Shown: positions 30,791-40,568 of the stretch, piece by piece
Numbering within the stretch: position 1 is the first letter of the stretch
How the letters are laid out: the number at the start of each line of letters is the position of its first letter
NCBI RefSeq assembly: GCF_028683135.1
Contig: NZ_JAJUBB010000020.1
Coordinates: 1-64,000, forward strand
Length of the DNA: 64,000 bases
Source: Enterovibrio qingdaonensis
Lineage (GTDB): Bacteria > Pseudomonadota > Gammaproteobacteria > Enterobacterales > Vibrionaceae
Reading direction: 5' to 3'
The notes under the pieces: generated by a model
Database searches by the model: none
Seen by the model: the letters and a program-made list of their open reading frames with translations, nothing else
Told to the model about the DNA's origin: nothing
Program-made: the position numbers and the translations under genes

Positions 30791-33355
30791 ATGTTTATCT
30801 TGCAAAACTATGTTGATCAGCAATTAGAGCGTCTTAATGACTTCAATCGTGTGAGATTGGAGCGCGCCAGAAGCGCTATGCACTCTCAGGCAGTTAATAT
30901 TTTTAACGTATTGCCTGTATTGCTGCACTTTAATCATCCTGCTATTCCTGGTTACCTTGAACGTAGTGTCGTTCATGGCATTTCTGATTTTTCCCTCTGT
31001 GATATCCAACAAGACTTCGTTAACGACTGTGCGCTAGCACTAAACTCAGCGGTACCCGAGAAACCTGTTTCTCAAGCTTTTCCTATTAAGGGACTGTTCT
31101 CTATGGGCAGTACAGCGTCTATGGGGCAAAGCCTGACCAGTGATCTTGATATCTGGGTGTGTGTGCAGCAGTGGGTAAGCGAAGAAGAACGTAGCATGTT
31201 GGATGCGAAGTGTTCACTGATCTCAGATTGGGCGATGACACAGGGCGTGGAAGTGAACTTCTTCGTTATGTGTGAGCAACGCTTCCGTCAGAACTTGGCG
31301 CAAGAGATGACTTCTGACAACTGCGGCTCAACCCAACACTACCTGCTGTTGGATGAGTTCTACCGATCTGCCGTGCACTTGGCGGGTCAGCAATTGCTTT
31401 GGTATCTCGTTCCTCCTGAAATGGAAGGGTGTTACGAAGAATACGTTGGCGAGATGATCGCTAGCGGTGCAATCAACCGCGATGACTATGTGGATTTCGG
31501 TGGTCTGCCGTCTATCCCTGCGGAAGAGTATTTTGGCTCTAGCTTGTGGCAGCTTTATAAGAGTATCGACTCCCCTTATAAGTCGGTGTTGAAAGCCATT
31601 TTGTTGGAGGCGTATTCTTGGGAATACCCTGGCACACAACTTTTAAGTGTGGACGGTAAACGCCGTTTTTACTCTGGCATGTTGGATGTGTACCAATCTG
31701 ACGCATATTACCTGATGCTGGAAAAGGTGACGCGATACCTAGAGCGTATCGATGACCATCGTCGTCTGGATCTGGTACGTCGCTGTTTCTACCTCAAAAC
31801 TCACGAAAAACTGACACGTGAACCGGGACCGGGCTCAGTGCCATGGCGTCGTGAAGTACTGTGTGTTTTGACCCGTGAATGGGGCTGGACGCAAGATGAT
31901 ATTGCGCGTCTGGATAACCGTCGGAACTGGAAGGTAGAAGAGGTTAAAGAAGCGCATAATGAGCTGTTAGAAGCCCTTATGTTGAGCTATCGCAACCTGA
32001 TCCGTTTTGCGCGTCGCAATGACATTACGTCGGCGATTAGCCCTGAAGACATCAGTATTTTGGCGCGTAAGCTTTATGCTGCTTTTGAGGTTTTACCAGG
32101 CAAAGTTACGTTGCTTAACCCTCAATTATCGCCAGATCTGCACGAGCCAAACCTGAGTTTTATTCAGGTCCCAGAGGGACGTAGTAATCCGCCGGGTTGG
32201 TATCTCTATAAACAGTCTTTAAAACCTGTCGACATTATTGGCCGTGCGCCGCTTGAACATAACCGTTATCTCTCTAAGCTCGTGGCATGGGCGTATTTCA
32301 ACGGCATGCTGACAGAATCAACCTGTCTCAATTCGGTGGTGAAGGCGAGTAACGTAGATATCGACAAGCTGTATCAGTTGGTCAGTGATATGCGTAATAC
32401 CTTCTCGGTACGTCGCCCTCAACCGTCGCTGCAAGCATTGTCGAGTCCATGTGAAATTCGTAAGTTGGCACTGTTCATTAACCTTGAACAAGATCCCACG
32501 AATGAGCTGAAGCAGCCTGCAGTGCGTTTTGATTTCAAAAACACCGACATTTTCAGCTATGGCCCTGAACAGCAGTGTTTGGTTGGCAGTGTAGATTTAG
32601 TCTATCGCAACAGCTGGAACGAAGTGCGCACCCTGAACTTCAAGGGTGAGAACGCAATGCTGGATGTATTGAAAACCCTATTGGGTAAGATGCACCAAGA
32701 TGCGATCCCGCCTGAGTCAGTGGATGTATTCTGCTACGCCGGCAAGATGCGTGGCCTAATTCGAAATCTGGTTTATCAGTTGGTTGCAGAGTGTATTGAT
32801 ATGCGTCTGAAGCCGATTGATCAAGAGAAGCGTCGTCGCTTCAAAGCGATTCGAGTAGCAGATCAAACCTTTGGTTTGTTCTTCGAACGCCGCGGTGTCT
32901 CCGTTCAGAAACTGGAAAACTCAGTCGATTTCTATCGCTCTATTTCTACCAATAAGATCAATGGCTCGCCGATTGTCGTGTTGGATAAAGACGGTGAAGT
33001 CCATCCACCAGAAGTGGTTGATGCATATGCCAGTGAAGGTCTCATTCAGTTCTTCTTCGAAGACTGTGAGCAGGGCTTTAATATTTATGTGCTGGATGAG
33101 AACAACCGCGTGGAAGTGTATCGCCAGTGCAGCGGTGATAAAGAAGAGATGGTACAGGGCGTCAACCGTTTCTATACCGCGCCGCAAGATAAAACCAGCT
33201 TTAGCGGACAGGCTGTGAACTTCAACTTACCGCAGTTTTATGACATCGTTTATCAAGCTGACGGTCGTGCACAAGTCATTCCATACAAGAGCGACCGCCA
33301 GTGGCAACGTACCACAGAAACGCGTACGGATGCCGCCCAGATTGCATCGCGCTAA
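30791..33355 (+). CDS. cyaA: Class I adenylate cyclase CyaA
   Basis: The 854-aa protein makes cyclic AMP. The nucleotidyltransferase core is plain: GSTASMGQSLTSDLDIWVC (residues about 109-127) with the GS and DxD catalytic pattern, then GSTQHYLLLDEFYR, SLWQLYKSIDSPYKSVLK and RNLIRFARRN, and a C-terminal regulatory part with FxLPQFY. Length fits the class. The ATG at 30791 is taken; the ribosome site is weak, as usual for this gene, which limits its translation. Confidence 0.96.
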   Translation: MFILQNYVDQQLERLNDFNRVRLERARSAMHSQAVNIFNVLPVLLHFNHPAIPGYLERSVVHGISDFSLCDIQQDFVNDCALALNSAVPEKPVSQAFPIKGLFSMGSTASMGQSLTSDLDIWVCVQQWVSEEERSMLDAKCSLISDWAMTQGVEVNFFVMCEQRFRQNLAQEMTSDNCGSTQHYLLLDEFYRSAVHLAGQQLLWYLVPPEMEGCYEEYVGEMIASGAINRDDYVDFGGLPSIPAEEYFGSSLWQLYKSIDSPYKSVLKAILLEAYSWEYPGTQLLSVDGKRRFYSGMLDVYQSDAYYLMLEKVTRYLERIDDHRRLDLVRRCFYLKTHEKLTREPGPGSVPWRREVLCVLTREWGWTQDDIARLDNRRNWKVEEVKEAHNELLEALMLSYRNLIRFARRNDITSAISPEDISILARKLYAAFEVLPGKVTLLNPQLSPDLHEPNLSFIQVPEGRSNPPGWYLYKQSLKPVDIIGRAPLEHNRYLSKLVAWAYFNGMLTESTCLNSVVKASNVDIDKLYQLVSDMRNTFSVRRPQPSLQALSSPCEIRKLALFINLEQDPTNELKQPAVRFDFKNTDIFSYGPEQQCLVGSVDLVYRNSWNEVRTLNFKGENAMLDVLKTLLGKMHQDAIPPESVDVFCYAGKMRGLIRNLVYQLVAECIDMRLKPIDQEKRRRFKAIRVADQTFGLFFERRGVSVQKLENSVDFYRSISTNKINGSPIVVLDKDGEVHPPEVVDAYASEGLIQFFFEDCEQGFNIYVLDENNRVEVYRQCSGDKEEMVQGVNRFYTAPQDKTSFSGQAVNFNLPQFYDIVYQADGRAQVIPYKSDRQWQRTTETRTDAAQIASR

Positions 33356-33369
33356 TCTCTCTCGATATT

Positions 33370-33397
33370 CGCTGACAAGGAAGGTCACTTGTCAGCG
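33370..33397. terminator. Hairpin between cyaA and cyaY
   Basis: CGCTGACAA and TTGTCAGCG form a perfect 9-bp stem around a 10-nt loop, between convergent genes. It has no T run, so terminator function is uncertain. Confidence 0.4.
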
Positions 33398-33413
33398 ATA
33401 AAGATGCCTGAAC

Positions 33414-33725
33414 TTACCAGTCGACAGCTTCGCCAGCGTGTTTACTGCACTCTTCTTTTACCATCGCCATAAATTCCGTGCCGGTCTTGCTGCACAGCCA
33501 TTTGCCGTCAGTGTAAGCAAAATGGAAGCCGCCTGATTTTGACGCTAGCCAGATCTCAGACATAGGCTCCTGACGGTTAATAATGATTTGGCTGCGATTT
33601 TCGAATTCCAGTGTGAGTACATTACCATTGGTTTCGTAATCGATATCTGCACCGCTTTCATCAATGCCTTCTTCGATGGCCATCCACTCTGCATCCACCA
33701 GTTCATGGTATTGGCTTGTGTTCAT
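33414..33725 (-). CDS. cyaY: Iron-sulfur assembly regulator CyaY (frataxin)
   Basis: The 103-aa frataxin homologue binds iron through an acidic first helix (E and D-rich, residues about 10-30) and modulates cysteine desulfurase IscS. The WLASKSGGFHF core matches the family. It is convergent with cyaA, the order seen across enteric and Vibrio genomes. Confidence 0.94.
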   Translation of the reverse strand: MNTSQYHELVDAEWMAIEEGIDESGADIDYETNGNVLTLEFENRSQIIINRQEPMSEIWLASKSGGFHFAYTDGKWLCSKTGTEFMAMVKEECSKHAGEAVDW

Positions 33726-33765
33726 TACATTCCGTCCTATTGCTTTTCAGTGTGTTGATGCGATT

Positions 33766-33804
33766 ATATACCCAAGCTACCTGAATTCGAGCATATTCAG
33801 GTCA
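33766..33804. repeat. Palindromic dispersed repeat, second copy
   Basis: TATATACCCAAGCTACCTGAAT leads into an 8-bp inverted repeat, ACCTGAAT (33779-33786) and ATTCAGGT (33795-33802). The flanking ATACCCAAGC matches, in reverse, the GCTTGGGTAT of the copy at 19898-19966. It lies between cyaY and lptM. Confidence 0.6.
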
Positions 33805-33894
33805 CGGGGTACGCCCCAAAACACGCTTTATAAATTACCTTGGGATAAAGGGCAGTTATAAAACGTATTCACTCTTGAATAACAGGCACTGAAG

Positions 33895-34062
33895 ATGCGA
33901 ACGACCCTAAAACTTGCTGTGTTGTCAGCCACTGTATTGCTGTCAGCTTGTGGCCAACAAGGCCCACTTTATTTTCCGGAAGACGCGCCTGCGCAAAATA
34001 CTGCGCCTGCGCAAACGGAAACGGCGCACGACACGCAAGCGCAGGATCCCGCTCAGCAGTAG
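33895..34062 (+). CDS. lptM: Small lipoprotein LptM (YifL-like)
   Basis: A 55-aa frame begins at 33895. It has a lipoprotein signal with lipobox LSAC (Cys19), then GQQGPLYFP, the conserved short motif of YifL/LptM, and a disordered Ala, Gln, Thr-rich tail. LptM helps oxidative maturation of the LptD-LptE lipopolysaccharide translocon at the outer membrane. It lies directly before lysA and dapF, its usual place. Confidence 0.9.
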   Translation: MRTTLKLAVLSATVLLSACGQQGPLYFPEDAPAQNTAPAQTETAHDTQAQDPAQQ

Positions 34063-34086
34063 AGAAAAGGACAGGGAAGGACAACG

Positions 34087-35340
34087 TTGGACTATTTTAA
34101 CTATCAGAATGACGGACAATTGTGGGCAGAGGACCTACCGCTGGCACAATTGGCAGACACTTATGGCACGCCACTTTATGTGTATTCTCGTGCCACGTTA
34201 GAGCGCCATTGGCATGCTTTCGATAAGGCTGTTGGCGACCATCCGCATCTGATTTGCTACGCCGTGAAGGCAAACAGCAACTTGGGCGTATTAAACGTGC
34301 TGGCGCGTCTGGGCTCGGGCTTTGACATCGTGTCTCAAGGTGAATTGGAGCGTGTGTTGGCCGCAGGCGGTGATCCCGCGAAAGTGGTGTTTTCTGGCGT
34401 TGGCAAAACTGCGCCTGAAATGGCGCGTGCTTTGGAGCTCGACATTAAATGTTTCAATGTCGAATCTGAAGCAGAACTAGATCGGTTGAATCAAGTGGCT
34501 GGTGAACTGGGTAAAGTGGCCCCTGTCAGTCTGCGCATCAACCCGGATGTGGATGCGAAAACGCACCCGTACATTTCGACGGGCTTGAAAGAAAACAAAT
34601 TTGGTATTGCCTTTGATCGTGCGCGTGATGTTTATCGCTATGCCGACAGTTTGCCTCACCTACATGTTCAAGGCATCGACTGCCACATCGGCTCTCAGCT
34701 GACAGATATCACACCGTTTATTGAATCAACTGACCGTCTGTTGGCATTGATTGATGCGCTGCGTGAAGATGGTATCGATATTACTCACCTTGATGTGGGT
34801 GGTGGTCTCGGCGTGACCTACCACGAAGAGAAACCGCCCCAGCCATCTGAATATGCGAAAGCCTTGCTTGATCGCTTAGAAAACCATGCCGACATTGAAC
34901 TGGTGTTTGAACCAGGTCGCGCGATTGCTGCGAATGCGGGTGTGTTGCTGACCACGGTTGAATACCTCAAGCACAATGAAGAGAAAAACTTCGCGATCAT
35001 TGATGCCGCCATGAATGATTTGTTGCGTCCTTCTCTTTATCAAGCGTGGCAGGAAATCGTGCCTGTGAAACCGCGAGAAGGTGAAGCGAAAACCTATGAT
35101 TTGGTCGGCCCTGTTTGTGAAACGGGTGACTATCTGGGTAAAGACCGCGCCTTAGTACTAGAAGCGGGTGATGTCTTAGCGGTTCGCTCGTCAGGCGCAT
35201 ACGGCTTTGTGATGTCGTCAAACTACAATACACGTTGCCGTGCAGCAGAAGTGATGGTGGATGGTGGCGAGGCGCACATTGTACGTCAGCGCGAGCCACT
35301 GGCTTCGCTGTGGCAGTTAGAGCAGGTTTTGCCTGAATAA
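34087..35340 (+). CDS. lysA: Diaminopimelate decarboxylase LysA
   Basis: The 417-aa PLP enzyme makes lysine from meso-diaminopimelate. Visible are the PLP lysine (CYAVKANSN, near 60), SGVGKT, HIGSQ, the GGGLGV loop, EPGRAI and GPVCETGDYL with its active-site Cys. The gene is read from a TTG at 34087, since GGAAGG lies just before it and the N-terminus (MDYFNYQ) fits the family. Confidence 0.96.
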   Translation: MDYFNYQNDGQLWAEDLPLAQLADTYGTPLYVYSRATLERHWHAFDKAVGDHPHLICYAVKANSNLGVLNVLARLGSGFDIVSQGELERVLAAGGDPAKVVFSGVGKTAPEMARALELDIKCFNVESEAELDRLNQVAGELGKVAPVSLRINPDVDAKTHPYISTGLKENKFGIAFDRARDVYRYADSLPHLHVQGIDCHIGSQLTDITPFIESTDRLLALIDALREDGIDITHLDVGGGLGVTYHEEKPPQPSEYAKALLDRLENHADIELVFEPGRAIAANAGVLLTTVEYLKHNEEKNFAIIDAAMNDLLRPSLYQAWQEIVPVKPREGEAKTYDLVGPVCETGDYLGKDRALVLEAGDVLAVRSSGAYGFVMSSNYNTRCRAAEVMVDGGEAHIVRQREPLASLWQLEQVLPE

Positions 35341-35349
35341 AGGATCCGG

Positions 35350-36180
35350 ATGCAGATACAGTTTTCCAAAATGCATGGGCTAGGCAATGATTTTATGGTC
35401 GTTGACTGCGTGACCCAGAATGCGTATTTCTCTCCGGAAATGATCCGCCGTTTGGCGGATCGAAACACCGGTGTAGGGTTTGACCAGCTATTGGTGGTTG
35501 AGCCTCCGTACGATCCAGAAAGTGATTTTCACTACCGTATTTTTAACGCTGACAGCAGCGAAGTGGAACAGTGCGGCAATGGCGCGCGCTGCTTTGCACG
35601 TTTTGTGCGTATGAAAGGGTTGACCAACAAGCATTCGATTCAGGTCAGCACCAAAGCGGGCAAAATGGTATTGAAAGTGGAAAGCGAAGACTCGGTGACG
35701 GTGAATATGGGCGAACCGATCTGGGCCCCATCTAAGATCCCTTTCCGCGCAAACACTGAAGAAAAAACCTATATTTTACGTGTGGATGACCGCACCCTGT
35801 TTGTCGGGGCTGTGAGTATGGGCAACCCGCACTGTGTGACGGTGGTAGACAACGTCGACACAGCTGACGTGGAAACGTTAGGCCCATTGGTCGAATCCCA
35901 CGAGCGGTTCCCTGAGCGCGTGAATGCAGGTTTTATGCAGGTTGTTTCCCGCAATGAAATTCGTCTTCGTGTGTATGAGCGCGGCGCAGGAGAAACGCAA
36001 GCGTGTGGCAGTGGCGCATGTGCTGCTGTTGCGATAGGCATCGCGCAGGGGCTACTTGATGAGTCAGTCAAAGTGCACTTGCCCGGTGGAACGCTTCACA
36101 TTCGATGGCGAGGACAAGGCCACCCGCTTTATATGTCGGGTCCTGCTTCCCATGTTTACGATGGACAAATTACAGTATGA
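35350..36180 (+). CDS. dapF: Diaminopimelate epimerase DapF
   Basis: The 276-aa cofactor-free racemase turns LL- into meso-diaminopimelate for lysine and peptidoglycan. The two catalytic Cys are in EQCGNGARC and QACGSGACA, and the MHGLGNDF start is diagnostic. It lies 9 nt after lysA and overlaps the next gene by 4 nt (ATGA). Confidence 0.97.
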   Translation: MQIQFSKMHGLGNDFMVVDCVTQNAYFSPEMIRRLADRNTGVGFDQLLVVEPPYDPESDFHYRIFNADSSEVEQCGNGARCFARFVRMKGLTNKHSIQVSTKAGKMVLKVESEDSVTVNMGEPIWAPSKIPFRANTEEKTYILRVDDRTLFVGAVSMGNPHCVTVVDNVDTADVETLGPLVESHERFPERVNAGFMQVVSRNEIRLRVYERGAGETQACGSGACAAVAIGIAQGLLDESVKVHLPGGTLHIRWRGQGHPLYMSGPASHVYDGQITV

Positions 36181-36848
36181 CGGAGCTTTCTAAGCTCGAT
36201 AGACCGCTGGTTCAGGCACTGTCTGATGATGCAGTGGTGAGTTACCTTAAAGACAATCCAGATTTTTTTATTCGCCGACCTGAGATGGCGGAGCAATTGC
36301 GCATTCCACATACGGAGCGAGGTGCGATTTCGCTGGTGGAAATTCAACTGGGGCGACTGCGTGAGCGTGTCGCCAATCTGGAAGAAGACATTACGCAATT
36401 GATGAGTATTGCCGCGGGTAATGAAAGGTTGTTTCGCGCCTTTGCTGAGGCGCACCGCGCGCTGTTTGCAGCCAATCGCGAAGAAGACATTCATAAAGCT
36501 CTGAGAGAGCTGGCAGCATCGCTTAATCTTAATGTCAGCTTGAGGTTATACGAGACTGGCCATCATGCGCTGAACCGTAAAAGCGTGGATGCTGTCAAAG
36601 CGGCACATTTTTGCGGCCAGCGTATCTACCTTGGCCGTCTTCGCAAAACTGATGGTGAGCATTTTATCAGTCAGGCACCCGAGTTAGGCTCTTATGCATT
36701 GGTACCTGTCAGTCAGCAAAAAGACTTGGGCTTTCTTTCGTTTGCCAGCCGAGATGGCGGACATTTTCAACCGAGTATGGATACCCTCTTTGTTGAGCAA
36801 ATCGCTGAGCACATCGGCATTTTGCTGACCAAATGGCAGGCCGAGTAA
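36177..36848 (+). CDS. DUF484 (GAF-like) family protein
   Basis: The 223-aa protein has an N-terminal helical part with the typical [14 protein letters not shown] segment, a short coiled coil and a GAF-like C-terminal domain (about 90-215). Function is not known; the family sits between dapF and xerC in many gammaproteobacteria. The start at 36177 overlaps the dapF stop, and the gene overlaps xerC by 1 nt. Confidence 0.9.
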   Translation: MTELSKLDRPLVQALSDDAVVSYLKDNPDFFIRRPEMAEQLRIPHTERGAISLVEIQLGRLRERVANLEEDITQLMSIAAGNERLFRAFAEAHRALFAANREEDIHKALRELAASLNLNVSLRLYETGHHALNRKSVDAVKAAHFCGQRIYLGRLRKTDGEHFISQAPELGSYALVPVSQQKDLGFLSFASRDGGHFQPSMDTLFVEQIAEHIGILLTKWQAE

Positions 36849-37762
36849 TGAGCCTGCCTTCCGCCATGGAAAAGCCGCTTTCTCGTTTTTTTGATTACAT
36901 GATCCGCGAAAGAGGCCTCAGCCGACACACAGAGCTAAATTATCGTCATCAGCTCACGGCCAGTGCAGATTACCTTCTCAAACTGGGCGTCACCAAATGG
37001 CAGGATGTTGATGCTGCCTGGGTACGTCAAATCGCCGCACAAGCGAAACGCGACAAACTAAAGCCAGGCAGCATTGCGCTTCGCCTCTCCGCGCTTCGTA
37101 GTTTTTTCGATTTTATGGTCGCCGACGGTGCCATGGGGGCTAACCCTGCAAAAGGGGTTGCGGCGCCCAAGCAAGGCCGCACATTACCCAAGAACCTTGA
37201 TGTCGATGAAATCAATCAACTGCTGTCAGTGGATGCCGATGACCCGCTAGCGGTGCGTGATCGGGCCATGATGGAACTCATGTACGGCGCAGGGTTGCGT
37301 TTGTCAGAGCTTATCGGCTTGAACATGCGAGACGTGGCACTTCGAAAAGGCGATCTACGTGTCATTGGTAAGGGGGATAAAGAACGAATTGTCCCGTTTA
37401 CCGGTATGGCAAAAGAGTGGCTGATGAATTGGCTGAAAGTGCGAAACCAGCTCCTGAAAGGGCCAGAAGACGCACTGTTTATTTCCAAATTAGGCAGTCG
37501 AATCTCCCCAAGAAGCGTACAAAAGCGTATGGCAGAATGGGGACAAAAGCAGGCCGTAAACAGCCATATTAATCCGCACAAATTGCGTCACAGTTTTGCT
37601 ACGCACATGCTGGAATCATCAGGTGATTTACGTGCAGTACAAGAGTTGTTGGGGCATGCGGATTTGTCGACCACGCAGGTCTATACCCACCTCGACTTCC
37701 AACATTTAGCCAAAGTCTATGATGCTGCGCACCCTCGAGCGCGCAAGCGAAAATCGGACTAA
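36848..37762 (+). CDS. xerC: Tyrosine recombinase XerC
   Basis: The 304-aa protein acts with XerD at dif to resolve chromosome dimers. The N-terminal SAM-like core-binding domain is followed by the catalytic domain with Arg in GAGLRLSEL, Lys in GKGDKER, HxLR in [12 protein letters not shown], His in LGHADLST and the Tyr nucleophile in TQVYTHL. ATG at 36848 overlaps the previous stop (TAATG). Confidence 0.96.
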   Translation: MSLPSAMEKPLSRFFDYMIRERGLSRHTELNYRHQLTASADYLLKLGVTKWQDVDAAWVRQIAAQAKRDKLKPGSIALRLSALRSFFDFMVADGAMGANPAKGVAAPKQGRTLPKNLDVDEINQLLSVDADDPLAVRDRAMMELMYGAGLRLSELIGLNMRDVALRKGDLRVIGKGDKERIVPFTGMAKEWLMNWLKVRNQLLKGPEDALFISKLGSRISPRSVQKRMAEWGQKQAVNSHINPHKLRHSFATHMLESSGDLRAVQELLGHADLSTTQVYTHLDFQHLAKVYDAAHPRARKRKSD

Positions 37763-37771
37763 GAGGCACAT

Positions 37772-38497
37772 ATGAAGTTTTACCGCCGTTGGCAGCCTGT
37801 TCAGGCAATGACATTTGATTTGGATGACACCTTGTATGACAACCGCTCGGTGATCATACGGGCCGAGCAGTTGTTGCTGGACTGGCTGGGTGAGCACTGT
37901 CCTGACATGTCGGTTTTTGACTGGGCAGCATGGCAGGTGATGCGAAAGGAAGTGATAGAGCGAGACGCGCGCCTGGTGGGCTTTGTGACCGAGATCCGCC
38001 GCGCACAAATCACACTGGCGGCAAGTCGTTGCGGAATGGAAAGCATCAAGGCCAAACAGTTTGCCGATGAAGCAGTGGCTTTTTTCCTGCATGAGCGCAG
38101 TAACTTTACGGTGCCCCAAGAGGCATTCGATGCTTTGGCGGTATTAGCGAATGACTATCCGCTTATTGCGATCACCAACGGCAATGTCGACAGCGAAAGG
38201 CTGGGTTTGTCTTCGTATTTCCAGTGCGTTTTGGCGGCGGGGCCTGATGGGGCTGCAAAACCTGCTGGTGCGCTGTTTACCAAAGCAAAGCAAGCTTTGG
38301 GGCTGTCTGCGGACAAGATTTTGCATGTTGGCGATCACTTAAAATCGGACGTTCGCGGTGCCAAACTTGCAGGCTATAAGGCGTGTTGGTTTAACGGCAC
38401 AAAAAAGCCGCTGACAGCGCAGCGGCATGCTTCCATTTTGCCTGATGTAGAAATCTCTCACATCGGGGAGCTTCTTTCGCTTACCCGCGATTCTTGA
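37772..38497 (+). CDS. yigB: HAD-family phosphatase YigB (FMN phosphatase type)
   Basis: The 241-aa protein has HAD motif I (FDLDDTLYDN, about 15-24), motif II (AITNGN), motif III Lys region (KPAGALF) and motif IV (HVGDHLKSDV). YigB of E. coli removes phosphate from FMN and other small substrates, including the flavin precursor. It is the last gene of the lysA-dapF-xerC cluster; its end overlaps the convergent DoxX gene by 17 nt. Confidence 0.92.
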   Translation: MKFYRRWQPVQAMTFDLDDTLYDNRSVIIRAEQLLLDWLGEHCPDMSVFDWAAWQVMRKEVIERDARLVGFVTEIRRAQITLAASRCGMESIKAKQFADEAVAFFLHERSNFTVPQEAFDALAVLANDYPLIAITNGNVDSERLGLSSYFQCVLAAGPDGAAKPAGALFTKAKQALGLSADKILHVGDHLKSDVRGAKLAGYKACWFNGTKKPLTAQRHASILPDVEISHIGELLSLTRDS

Positions 38498-38918
38498 GCC
38501 AGTTATCCACCGCCAGCAAGCCGGGCCCCATGATGACAGTTACCAGCAGCATAACGCCCCACATTTGATGGTCGAAAAAGCCTTTATCCCAAAGTGCAGG
38601 GTAGGACACCACTGCGATGATGTTGAAAAAGAACAGGACAAATGCCGCAGGACGAGTGAGCAAACCCAATGCCAAGAAAACAGGCACGATCAGCTCGGTT
38701 GCTGTTCCTAAATAGGCCGCCATCTCCCAAGGTATGACGGGAACTTGATACTCGTATTCAAACAGAAACAAGGTGCTATCCCAGCTCGCAATTTTTGTCT
38801 GACCCGCGTTAAAAAACACCCAAGCAACCCAAAGGCGACTTACCAGCAGCAAGATAGGCGTAAGAGGCTTCAGTGCCGCTTCAAAGAGTTCATCCAGTTT
38901 GTTAATCACAGCAATCAT
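38481..38918 (-). CDS. DoxX-family membrane protein of the bufferin operon
   Basis: The 145-aa protein has four membrane helices and the DoxX pattern (RLWVAWVFFNAGQTKIASW, GLLTRPAAFVLFF). It is 17 nt after bufC, so probably co-transcribed. DoxX proteins often accompany DUF692/DUF2063 genes; a role in electron supply, membrane handling or export for the modified peptide is suggested by context only. ATG at 38918 is chosen for the AAGGA 9 nt before it. Confidence 0.85.
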   Translation of the reverse strand: MIAVINKLDELFEAALKPLTPILLLVSRLWVAWVFFNAGQTKIASWDSTLFLFEYEYQVPVIPWEMAAYLGTATELIVPVFLALGLLTRPAAFVLFFFNIIAVVSYPALWDKGFFDHQMWGVMLLVTVIMGPGLLAVDNWLKNRG

Positions 38919-38935
38919 ATGCCTCATCCTTTTTC

Positions 38936-39691
38936 TTATTGATGGTGAACGAGCGTAAAATCGGTAAAAACACCTCGTTGCATGACTGCAGCCAGATGTG
39001 AAAGCAGAGGGGGATCTATTAACCCCATCTCATAGTCCCGGCATGCCTCGATAAGTTTGGCTTCGCCTTGCTCGATTGGGTGTATTTCAATGCCTTCCTC
39101 AGTTTTTTGCAGCAATATGCCTTCGCATTGCGTCATATCGATGGCTGCGAGTGCATCATCGTCGCGATGAGATATCGCCTGCCAAATAGCACTGACGGGG
39201 TAAGCACTTGTCATTACCGACACCGAAGCAGAGACAGACAACCGAACATGCTCAAATTGGTCCGGACGAAGCTGTTGCAGGGCGAGCAACGGGAACACAC
39301 TTACCGTCAAAGGTGCATGATTGACCTGTTGGAGTCGCCACTCCAAAGTCGCAACGTCTGCCAGATAAGGCACAGCATCTATGATGTTCGGAATTGCAGA
39401 GATGGTGCGGTCAAACCCTTCGCCATATTGGTCAGCACAAGCTGATGTCATCGGGGTTGCGAGCACATGGTGCCTTGCCAGTGCCTCGAAACATTCGCAG
39501 CCCACCAAAGCATGTACCGTTGGATAAGCGGTTTCGAGGCATTCGCTTAGCGTCATGACAAAGTTATTTCGGTAAACCTGTATTAACGCGTCTACATCCG
39601 CCAATCCTTCAGCGACAGGGAGTGAGTAGCCTTGGTAATGAAGTGCTTCACTAAATTGACGCTGCAACTTGGCAAGATCGGGTGCACTCAT
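38936..39691 (-). CDS. bufC: DUF2063 partner protein BufC/HvfC
   Basis: The 251-aa protein has the N-terminal DUF2063 domain with the VYRNNFVMTLSECLETAYPTV-type segment (quoted in part: YRNNFVMTLSECLETAYP) and a less conserved C-terminal domain. In MNIO systems this partner binds the enzyme and precursor peptide and helps present the peptide. It overlaps bufB by 4 nt. The assignment rests on the family and the operon. Confidence 0.85.
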   Translation of the reverse strand: MSAPDLAKLQRQFSEALHYQGYSLPVAEGLADVDALIQVYRNNFVMTLSECLETAYPTVHALVGCECFEALARHHVLATPMTSACADQYGEGFDRTISAIPNIIDAVPYLADVATLEWRLQQVNHAPLTVSVFPLLALQQLRPDQFEHVRLSVSASVSVMTSAYPVSAIWQAISHRDDDALAAIDMTQCEGILLQKTEEGIEIHPIEQGEAKLIEACRDYEMGLIDPPLLSHLAAVMQRGVFTDFTLVHHQ

Positions 39692-40545
39692 ATCGCAACC
39701 CCCTTCAGTGAAGGTTGAGTCACGGTCTTCAATATTTTGTCAGCCTTAGCCGCTTCGGCGAGTAAGACGTCGGGAGTCGGAATATCCCTGTCCCATTCGA
39801 TCAAGGTATGACGCGGGCCATTTTCTGTAATCCACTTTTCGTATAAGGCCCAAACAGGGTCGGAAACGGGTTGGCTGTGCGTATCAATCCAGATTTCGCC
39901 TTCTGGCAACGGGTTAACAACAAAGCCGGCTAAATGAATTTCCTGAACCCACTCTGGATTGATGGCTGCCAGGTATTCGTCGGTGTTGAAGCCATGATTG
40001 AACGCACTGACATGCACATTGTTTAAGTCCAACAGCAGTCCACATCCAGTGCGGCGGGCAACGTCTGCCAAAAAATCCCACTCGGTAATTGTTGAGTGTT
40101 CAAAGCGTAAGTAGCTGGAGGGGTTTTCGATCAATATCTGACGGCTAAGGTAGTCTTGGGTGATGTCGACATTTCGACAAAATACATCCAAGGCTTCTTC
40201 GGTATAGGGTAGGGGCAATAAATCATTGAAGTAGTTGCCATCAACAGAACTCCAACTGAGGTGTTCGGACACAAACAGTGGATTGACTGCATCCACGAGG
40301 TGCTTGAGTTTTGCAAGATGGGGGACGCTGATTGGATCAATCGAACCTAATGACAACCCCACGCCGTGACAACTGATGGCGTAACGGCGCTGCAAGGTGT
40401 GCAACGCCTGAAACGCCTCAGAGTCAGGCTGAAAAAAGTTCTCACTATGAACTTCTAACCATCCGATATCCGGGGAATGATTCATGAAGTGGTCGTGATG
40501 AGGGTGACGAAGACCAACACCAACCCAAGGAGAAACTCTTTCCAT
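39688..40545 (-). CDS. bufB: DUF692 MNIO enzyme BufB
   Basis: The 285-aa TIM-barrel protein belongs to the multinuclear non-heme iron oxidases (MbnB, HvfB, BufB). Likely metal ligands are in the HSENFF, HGVGLSLG, SEHLSW, IENPSSYL, LLLDLNNVHVS, EIHLAGF, IDTHSQPV and IEWDRD motifs. Known relatives oxidise cysteine residues of a precursor into oxazolone-thioamide or thiooxazole groups that bind copper. It lies 23 nt after the precursor gene bufA and has an AGAGGA ribosome site. Confidence 0.92.
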   Translation of the reverse strand: MERVSPWVGVGLRHPHHDHFMNHSPDIGWLEVHSENFFQPDSEAFQALHTLQRRYAISCHGVGLSLGSIDPISVPHLAKLKHLVDAVNPLFVSEHLSWSSVDGNYFNDLLPLPYTEEALDVFCRNVDITQDYLSRQILIENPSSYLRFEHSTITEWDFLADVARRTGCGLLLDLNNVHVSAFNHGFNTDEYLAAINPEWVQEIHLAGFVVNPLPEGEIWIDTHSQPVSDPVWALYEKWITENGPRHTLIEWDRDIPTPDVLLAEAAKADKILKTVTQPSLKGVAI

Positions 40546-40568
40546 ACCGATTCCTCTCGCCTACAAAC

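Noticed and set aside
36848-37762. Mobile-element integrase
   Set aside because: The tyrosine recombinase is XerC by length, sequence and its dapF-DUF484-xerC context; there are no attachment repeats or other mobile genes.
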